64,000 bases of DNA, from positions 26,924 through 90,923 of the forward strand of contig JAURVB010014092.1 in assembly GCA_033002965.1 (NCBI GenBank), given 5' to 3'. The notes beneath the pieces are model-generated. The model worked only from the letters and a program-made list of their open reading frames with translations, was not told where the DNA came from and searched no databases. The DNA comes from Piper betle (lineage: Eukaryota > Streptophyta > Magnoliopsida > Piperales > Piperaceae). This document shows, piece by piece, positions 56,430-64,000 of this stretch; the first letter of the stretch is position 1, and each line of letters opens with the position of its first letter. The translations under genes and the position numbers were made by a program.

Positions 56430-59400
56430 TGTAACACCCCAATCTAGTTCACTCTTAACCCGGACCGGAATCGTTACAATAGATCGAACTACTCATAAAC
56501 CAGTTAATTTAGTTGATCCCAAAACCTAAATTGCTACGATATAACCCTCTCGATGTCTCAAATGAAGAACGCTGCTAATGCGCAAACAATGTATGAATGA
56601 TATACAAAACCCTATTAGGATGCTACATGAATATCATGATGATGGTCACACAAAAAATAATTAAAATCGAAAACAAAATTCACGCAAAATTTTGGAATAA
56701 AATGGATAGAATATCCCCTAAAAGTGCAATAAGGGGACGACGTGTTAAAATAAGGCACAATATAGTATATATAAAAACAATAGTTTTCACCACAATAAGA
56801 TTCAAAACATCAACACTCGTCGCAATCAGGATCTCCCCCACCTGCAAATCATGCTCATTACATTTGGTTCATTTTCATCTTAACAAAGCAAATCATTCCT
56901 AAACATTTAGAATGTTTTCCAAAACATTTCCAGAACATTTCTAAAACAAGTCCAAACATTTTTATTAGGGCATACAAGCCTCACAAGCACATTCACATAT
57001 ACACAAACATGTATATCCACAAGCATCATTCAAACCACATCACATCATACGCAAAAGTCAATGCAATGATAAGTATGTGTGTGCAATGCAATTGCTACTC
57101 CTTCGTCAAGGCCGACATGTTCCATTCATATTCTTCACTCGCATATATAATAAGAAAATGTCAGCAACGATTGTCACTAGTCCAGAAATAACTAATATCA
57201 AACTGAAACATGAGAGCTAACTCTCATGGAAAGCAAACAATCATATATCTTCATCAGAACTCTCATAAGGGCAACTACAAAGGAGCCATTGAGCAGCTAA
57301 CTCAACAACATCCCGATCTAACTGGTACTATGCCACTCTCGGCAATACTTTTCTAATCCCAATCTCGGGAAACCAGTGTCCTAGGCCCTCTCTGAACCTT
57401 CATATTTCTCCTGGCCTTGAGCATGCAGGCCAAGTACTCTCAGGCATGCGCCTTTAGTACTCTTTGAACCGAATGTCCAGACACACGTTGTACTTAACAG
57501 TATGCATAAACCTCCACGTCCTCCGGGTGTCAGGCACTCAAACGTGGAGTTATTAGGATCCCTCGGGAATGAAACAACCCACTCATCAATCCAGAGCCTA
57601 CTTTGACTGGCACATGCACCCAGTCGTGGTACGTGTAAGTCGATTCACCTTCTCTTTTCTCACTGAAAACTCAATAAAAATTATTTATAGGGTTGGGATA
57701 AAGTTTATTATAATAGACCCGAAGGCAACTTGAGGTGGATTTTATTTTTCGAAAACAAACTCAAGGGATCTCATCCTCAAGGGTTGTTAATTCTGAAAAA
57801 TACTGGACTAGATGACCCGTGTTAGGTGGGGTCCGATAAATCATCTACCTGACACGTTCAACAATTTAGAAATCAAATCACCGATAGAATGGAGCAATAA
57901 AACCTAAGAAGCGTGTCCTAACGGATTTGGTAGAAACTTTAAGTGTCTTCACGCACCTAAGCAGTAAGCTCCTACTCCGTACCTACACATTAAACCTAGA
58001 AGCTAATGCCCACTAACTAAATGATGCATCAACTCAACATGAACATCACGCTCACAACACAATCATCATCCATCATAGGCAATAATCATCATTGTAAAAA
58101 TAATTCAAACTCATCCTATTCATACCAATTTTATTATATTTTTCTCAGTTACGTTGTAGTCGATTAGCATATTCAGATTTAATTTACCTAATCAGATTAC
58201 TAACATCCATTTACTATCAAGCAAATTATGCAAGTCATCATTTCATTCACAATCAGGCATTCATTATATCAAAAAAATCAATCCTAGCATGCTACGTTAA
58301 TAATTATCAATTTTAAATAATTAAATCAAAGATAATTATACCTCACATCGTCGACAATCGGTGATAGCTACGGTTTTGTTGCGACATCTCGAAGCTTGAA
58401 TTTGGCACTCGACAGCATCCGAAGTTCAATCGGGTCTGATTGGATGAGCTCGGCAGAAGATCCAGCAAAATCTAGTTAATCCGGTTTTTCAACAAGTTTC
58501 GGTGGTTTTCCGTCAGGTTTCGGTGGTTTTTTGACATTTTTCGACAGTTTTCCGGCGACAGTTGTTGGCGGCGGCTACTTGTGGGATAGTGGTGCTATGG
58601 GGCACCATTGGCACCGGCCCGGCGGAGCCCAGTGTGTCTACCATGTCGACGTGGTCGACGGAGGCGCGTAGCTTGTTGGAAAACGGCAAAAATAGAGGCA
58701 ACTGGTGGGGTGGAGATCGGGCCGATGTGGGTGGCTCTGAGCTCCACTATGGTCGGGGAAGGTCACAAGAGGGTCGAAGATGTTGAGGCGACCACTAGAT
58801 GGTGATGGAGATGGTTGTCGTTGGCAGGATCAATGACGGGAGCGTGGCGCTAGGGCGCGGCGATGCTTGGTGGCGTCGATTGGCGGTGGGGTGGCATCGG
58901 TCGTGGCGGCAATGAATATAGGGGCGGTTGCTAGGGTTTTGGGGGTGAAGAAGAGAAGTGTTAGGGTGGTTGGGGGAGAAGATGGTGTCGGGGTGATCGA
59001 TGGCAAACTCGTAAATAAAACTTGACTTGACTCTGGCTCGAGTCAAGAATAATAACTAACCGTAATAAATTCTAAAAAAATTCAAAAAAATCGAGAAAAT
59101 CCAATAAAATAAAATAAATGCCACGACATCTAAATGACATTCTCTATAACTAACAACCCACCTGAATACGATCTAACACATCCTAATGCGTCATTCAGCC
59201 TAAAATAATTCTATGGTCACAAAAAAACAAAACCATCAATTGTATACTCTCATATCTACTGATAACTCAGTTTGCTTATGCGTATTTGACGCTATCATCG
59301 AATACTTGGTTATATATGAACCCTCATAGCACGTGCACATAGTTAGCCTCAGCCCCGCACACGTGTTTTGAAAGGTGAACTGACTCGAACCATGGTCGAA

Positions 59401-59449
59401 CCTACCGGCTAACCACTACAAAACCCTTACTCGAGTTACGGGTTTTGCA
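56430..59449 (+). mobile_element. LTR-like element E4, near full length (3020 bp)
   Basis: It runs TGTAACACCCC at 56430 to GGGTTTTGCA at 59449, collinear with E2 over its length. The terminal hairpin shows a paired change (arms CAAAACCC and GGGTTTTG versus TAAAACCC and GGGTTTTA in E2). The flanking 5-mers differ (AATCT and GCTCC), so the insertion may have been rearranged. Confidence 0.85.
57209..57228. other. Conserved stem-loop in E4
   Basis: Arms CATGAGAG and CTCTCATG with loop CTAA; eight pairs, one loop substitution relative to the other copies. Confidence 0.75.
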
Positions 59450-59900
59450 GCTCCACTTCAATCCCGCCCCTCCTCGCCACAAATGCCCCTCCTCCCCGCT
59501 CCCCCTCGACCCAGCCGTCCCGCCATGGCTATGGCTGATTCGATGGGATCAAGGGGAGCGGGAGGAGGGGAGAAGCAGGGAGGAGGGGCATCCGTGGCGA
59601 GGGAGGGGAGGAGCGGGGTAGAGGAGGGGCAGGGTCTAGGTGGAGTAGGGAGGGGTGGCGTCTGCGGTGGGATGGGGGCGTTCGCGGTAGGGTCGAGGTG
59701 GAGTGGGGAGGGGTGGCAGTCATGGCAGGGCAGGGGATTCCACTACGGGGCGGGGGCGTCCGCAGTGGGGGAGGGGGCAGGATCTTTGGCCACGCAGCCC
59801 TATCTAGTTGGCCCGTGGCTGGATTTGGCTAGTGGATAGCCAGACAAGGTCGCCCGAGGCTGGCACGGCTAGCTAGAACCGGGAATTTAAAAAAAAAAAA
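59450..59900. repeat. GC-rich inverted repeat and minisatellite
   Basis: A C-rich block (59464-59515, with CGCCACAAATGCCCCTCC) is the inverse of a G-rich block at about 59548-59610 (GGAGGGGCATCCGTGGCG). A G-rich degenerate repeat with GGGGTGGCGTC and GGGCGTCCGC words follows to about 59790. A poly(A) run lies at 59888-59901. The ORF 59483-59839 is a Gly-rich translation of this DNA and is not supported as a gene. Confidence 0.6.
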
Positions 59901-61110
59901 AAGATCTAGGTCATCCTCGAAGCTACTTGTGTTTGTGACAGTTTCGGGATTATGGTTTATCTAATTTTCTTTCCAAATCTGACCTTGTCAGGCTCCAAGA
60001 GGTAGAATTACAGGATAGTGTAAGCTCTTTTTAGTTTTGCCTCAACTAAAAGATTATGATCTAGAAAATAAATATGATGATTGGGTCGTGGGATATACAT
60101 AATTATACGCACCGTCAATTATCATGTATGAGGCACGAGCTAAAATGAATGGCTTGATCTAATTTTGTAGTTTTAAGGTTGTTTTGGTTCATGTTCAGGC
60201 GTCACAAACTTAGTTTTGATAAAAGTGTACGTACCCTACATCTATATCTACATTCTGTGTTCCCCCAGAAGCATGTGAATCGGCTAAATGTACTATTTCG
60301 ATTTTTTTTTGCTTTGTGTATTATTAGCTCAAGAAGAGAAAACATTACAAACCCTTCAATATGACACACATTTGGTTGCATGTTGGAAGAGTGATTTCCC
60401 CTACCTTTTACCAAATAATAAAGTCAAGTTTTTTTATGAACTAATAATCTGTTTAATTAATTGGCATGAAAGATTTTTGGACAAAAAGGAAGAAAATAAT
60501 GGGCCTCAGATTTTTGTCTGATCGTTAAGTTCAAAATGGGTTCGAAATGCAATCTAAAATGGGCCTCGTTGAAAGCCGGCGGCAGATTTGCCGGTCTAGT
60601 TCTGGTCAGACGGTCTAATATGATAAATAGCTATACATTGAACGTTATTTTTATAATTTCATGAATGTAACTATCATATCCAAGATTCAAAGATCGCGGA
60701 GTTGTAAAAGAGTCGGACTAGGGCTTGATTTGCAAATCTGGACTGCACATCAAGGGGTGTGGCAAAGAACATGTCTTTCTACTTGGTAAATTAATCGTGA
60801 CATCTATATATTTTCGGACAAATACGTAATTAGAGAATAAGTAGTACCAACTGGGGCTGATACTTGTATGTAAGCCGACTTTAATATTGATCGTTGGATT
60901 ATAAGGAGGTACGATGATGAGTATATTTTTGTCCATATTTAAAAAATTACATTTATATGATTAAATAGGTGGGTAAATTTTGAAGTTTCTGACATTCTTA
61001 TATTAACAGCTGCTGATATTAAAGATCCTTGTATAATTAGTCGCTTAAAATAGTAAAAAGGATCTGTTAGGTGGAATTACATGCAATTAAATGTATCACT
61101 TATCAATGAA

Positions 61111-61151
<41 letters not shown>

Positions 61152-61666
61152 TCTTAATTAGTCAAGATTGAGGAGTTTTTATTTCCCCCATAGGCCATGC
61201 ACCCTTTTAAAAATATCTATTAATCTGATTATAACTAGTTAAATGTGCTGTTTAAAATTTTGGGATTTATGCTTGATTTGGAAGGTTTTTGGAGTGAAAC
61301 TTGAAGTCACGGTGAAAAGTCATTTAATAAATTTTAAATAATAAAAATAGAATTATATCAGAAACCAAATTTATAATTAATTGCAAGTGTAAAAAGGACT
61401 ACTTTTTCTTACATCATGTAAATTAATCACATGAAATAATAATTACTTTGTAAATTAATATTAACATCTATTATTTTTTGGGCATCATGTGTGTAATCAA
61501 TCACATGAATAATAAAAAGGATCCATTTTTAATAAATTACGCAAGTAATTAGATCAGCTAGGCTAACGAATTTGATGTATAGATCGTTACCCTTTGAGAT
61601 ATGGTTTAATGTCCATGCATGTGCAGTCACGTGCTATTTATGTATATAAACTCTCCAACTCTTATC
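59901..61666. other. Gene-free stretch
   Basis: AT-rich spacer with a (TA)n microsatellite at about 61116-61149. No supported gene. Confidence 0.5.
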
Positions 61667-62697
61667 CATGGTTGCATTAATCGGAATCGGAATCGGAATC
61701 GGTTTTCCGTGGAATCGGAATCGGTTTTCCGTGGAATCGGAATCGGAATCAGAATCGGTCTGAATCGGCCAAGAATCGGTTCAGTTGAATCGGTCCAAAT
61801 TAATTTAATCGGTCATATATAATAATTTAACAATTTACAATATAAATATATTAAAATTGGGTATTGATGTTATTTTGATATTATTCTGTGTATTATAGTT
61901 TATTATATTTTTTAAATATTTTTTAAGATTTTTTTAAATTATTTAGAATTAATTATTATTTTTGACTCAGGTTAGACTCGTGTCAACTTTTAATTACGAG
62001 AATGCCACCCTCCCCTTTCTACCCCCTGCCGCCGCCGGCGGCCGCGGCCTCGGCGGCGATGTCGGAAGATGTCGGCAGCCCGGTCGGACGAACCGTCGGC
62101 CGGCAGAATCGCGGCGTAATCGCGGCGGAAGCGTCGGACGGCGGAAGGTGAGTTCGGAACGGGCGCAGCGTCGGACGGCGGTGGGGTGGTCGGAAGGTCG
62201 GGCGGAGCGTCGGACGGCCGAATCGCGGCGGAATTGCGGCGGAATCGGGCGGAAGCGCGGCGGAAGCGTCGGACGGCGGAAGCCGAGTTCGGGCGGCGGT
62301 CACAGCGTCTGCGGCGGAATCGCGGCGGAGGGCGGAGCTGAGGTCGGAATCGGGCGGCGGTGGCGTGGTCGGACGGAGCTGAGGTAGGACGGCGAAGCGC
62401 GGCGGAGGGCGACGGAGCGAACGCGGCGGCGGAATCGGGGGAGAGGGTTTGATTTAGGTTTTTAAATCCAAATTACCATTTTGCCCATGCTTAAAGAATT
62501 TAATAAAAATTATACCTAGGGTATTTTGGTAATTTTCCAATAAAACCAATTCCGATTTAAATCGGCCGATTCCGATTCCGAGTTTAATCGGTCGGAATCG
62601 GCCGAAACTCACCGATTTCGGAATCGGATCGGCGCGACGCCGATCCGATTTAAATCGGCCGATTCCGCACGGAATCAGCCGATTTCTGCATCACTTG
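61667..62697. mobile_element. hAT-type non-autonomous element H (1031 bp)
   Basis: Ends CATGGTTGCATTAATCGG and, inverted, CAAGTGATGCAGAAATCGG are imperfect terminal inverted repeats with a hAT-like TGCA core. They are flanked by a perfect 8-bp duplication CTCTTATC (61659-61666 and 62698-62705). The subterminal DNA is rich in GGAATC/GATTCC repeats. The interior has a T-rich then GC-rich stretch (61880-62020) that resembles part of the E3 element, followed by GCGGCGG-rich DNA. No transposase. Confidence 0.88.
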
Positions 62698-62705
62698 CTC
62701 TTATC

Positions 62706-63964
62706 TACTCTTTACTAATAAAAGTAAAGGAGAGTTAAAGTATATTGAAGATAAAAAGTATAAATAAATAAATAAAAATTATTATAAATAATATCCTCAT
62801 TTAATTAAAATATATTATAAATTAGAGGCTATATCTCTATGGGTCAAATCATTCAACACAAAAAAATGGTTTTTCTCCATGTTTTAGAGCAACTTAGTGG
62901 AGATAAGTGGCGCCTTCTCCACGCCAAATTTAATAACGGAGAAAAAGTTAAATTTATTTCTATATTTAAAATTTTTTAAAGTTAACTATATGTTAATATT
63001 CAAATTTTTCTCCACACCAAAAAATATGAAGAACTTTTCTTTGCCTGACTTTTCTCTACTCCACTTTTCTCCACGTTTTAAGATTAATGAATATTTTTTT
63101 GATGTTGAAAAAGTTAGAAAAATAATACATACTCACCTTTAAATATTTTTAAATAAAAAAAAATCTCTAATTTTTTCCATGGTTGAATGGTGTAGAGAAG
63201 ACGTAGAGAAAAATACGGAGACTATTTTTTTTAGTGATTATAATATATCTTGTTATTTAATGAAAGTCTATTTATAAAATTCGAATTTACCTTTAACAAA
63301 TGTCACACATTGGGATGATATCTAGCGCGCGCACACACACACATTCTTATATATGAGTTACATATTTAATTTGAAGCATTTTTAGTGGGTCCCATAAAAT
63401 AATATTTATATGTATGAAAAATAGAATACATAAGTAGGAGGGTGATAAAATTTTATCTATTTTTAACATCAATATGCCCTACATTTAGATTTTTTAAAAA
63501 TGCACTACTAATAGATCTTTTGAAATTAATTTTTAATATAATTACTTTGATAATTAAGATGAAAAGGTTAAAAGTATTAGATTGAGTTGAAATTTTATAA
63601 TTATCCTTATTGTGAGATCCCAAATTGAGCCAAATTTTATTGATGAAATAAATTAAATAACTTGGGTTAGACCGAGTAGTTTAGACATGTCATTATTAAA
63701 AATTTATATCTTTTGGAATATGTGTCAAAAAATTCTCAAGGATAAAAAACTAGATAGCCGAAGAAACTAACAAAGAAATCAGGTAAAACGAAGCTCTAAA
63801 AAGTAAGATATGGCCCTTTTAAATTGACTTATGACTAAGTTATTAAATAATAACGTGGAGGCTAAAATTGACTTTTTGTAAATCCATAAAATAAGAATAT
63901 TTTAATATGACAAAATTATGTTAATTAGAATTTAATTAATGAATTGATTTAGAATAACTGAAAT
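62706..63964. other. Gene-free stretch
   Basis: AT-rich spacer. ORF 62897-63142 has no motif. A TGTGAGATCCC word at 63612 matches the start of T1-type LTRs, but the rest does not align. Confidence 0.45.
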
Positions 63965-64000
63965 TGTAAAACCCACGATTCGAGTCAGGGTTTTATATTC
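63965..64000 (-). mobile_element. LTR-like element E7, start of an inverted copy cut by the window edge
   Basis: TGTAAAACCCACGATTCGAG at 63965 followed by CAGGGTTTTATA is the family's terminal hairpin end. The rest lies outside the window. Confidence 0.7.

Noticed and set aside
59483..59839. 118-codon Gly-rich ORF
   Set aside because: Translation of a G-rich repeat; no domain and no codon structure.
63612..63640. Another T1-type LTR starting TGTGAGATCCC
   Set aside because: Only the first 11 bases match; no LTR end or primer site follows.

Overview
The window is nuclear DNA of a flowering plant, probably a monocot outside the grasses. It has spliced genes with plant-type protein families, one very GC-rich intronless gene, AT-rich spacers with microsatellites, and many nested non-coding transposable elements. 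The monocot call is an inference from base composition and exon style; no species is claimed.

Layout. 1-8.6 kb holds three minus-strand genes: the 5' part of an ATL-type RING-H2 ubiquitin ligase (runs off the left edge), a 12-exon base-exchange phosphatidylserine synthase (PSS1), and a 4-exon MBF1-type coactivator with an unusual N-terminus. 11.5-28.9 kb is one plus-strand GEM-like GRAM-domain gene. Its exon 1 (11537-11759) is separated from exon 2 (26289) by a 14.5-kb intron filled with transposons. 30.5-31.2 kb holds an unrecognised spliced gene. 32-43.9 kb is mostly unannotatable spacer with (AT)n tracts and one irregular satellite. 43934-44662 is an intact zinc-finger homeodomain (ZF-HD) gene. 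50.9-64 kb is transposon-rich: two TRIM-type miniature retroelements, further copies of the roughly 2.9-kb LTR-like family, and hAT-type non-autonomous elements.

The GEM intron can be read as a dated stack. A foldback element (11838-25991) was split by LTR-like copy E0, flanked by ATTTT. E0 was split by E1 (TTTAT) and by the inverted copy E3 (CGAAG). E1 was split by E2 (GGGCT) and by a hAT-like element (8-bp TGCGGATC). Each insertion is supported by a target-site duplication seen directly. All copies look like solo LTRs (TG...CA, 5-bp duplications, no gag-pol) and carry a stem-loop whose paired bases covary between copies.

A second theme is that three otherwise well-preserved genes (ATL, PSS1, GEM-like) carry about eight small frame breaks. 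Nearly all look like one base missing from a homopolymer run. This pattern fits assembly consensus errors better than pseudogene decay. The protein-coding genes are unrelated housekeeping or regulatory genes and do not form a functional cluster.
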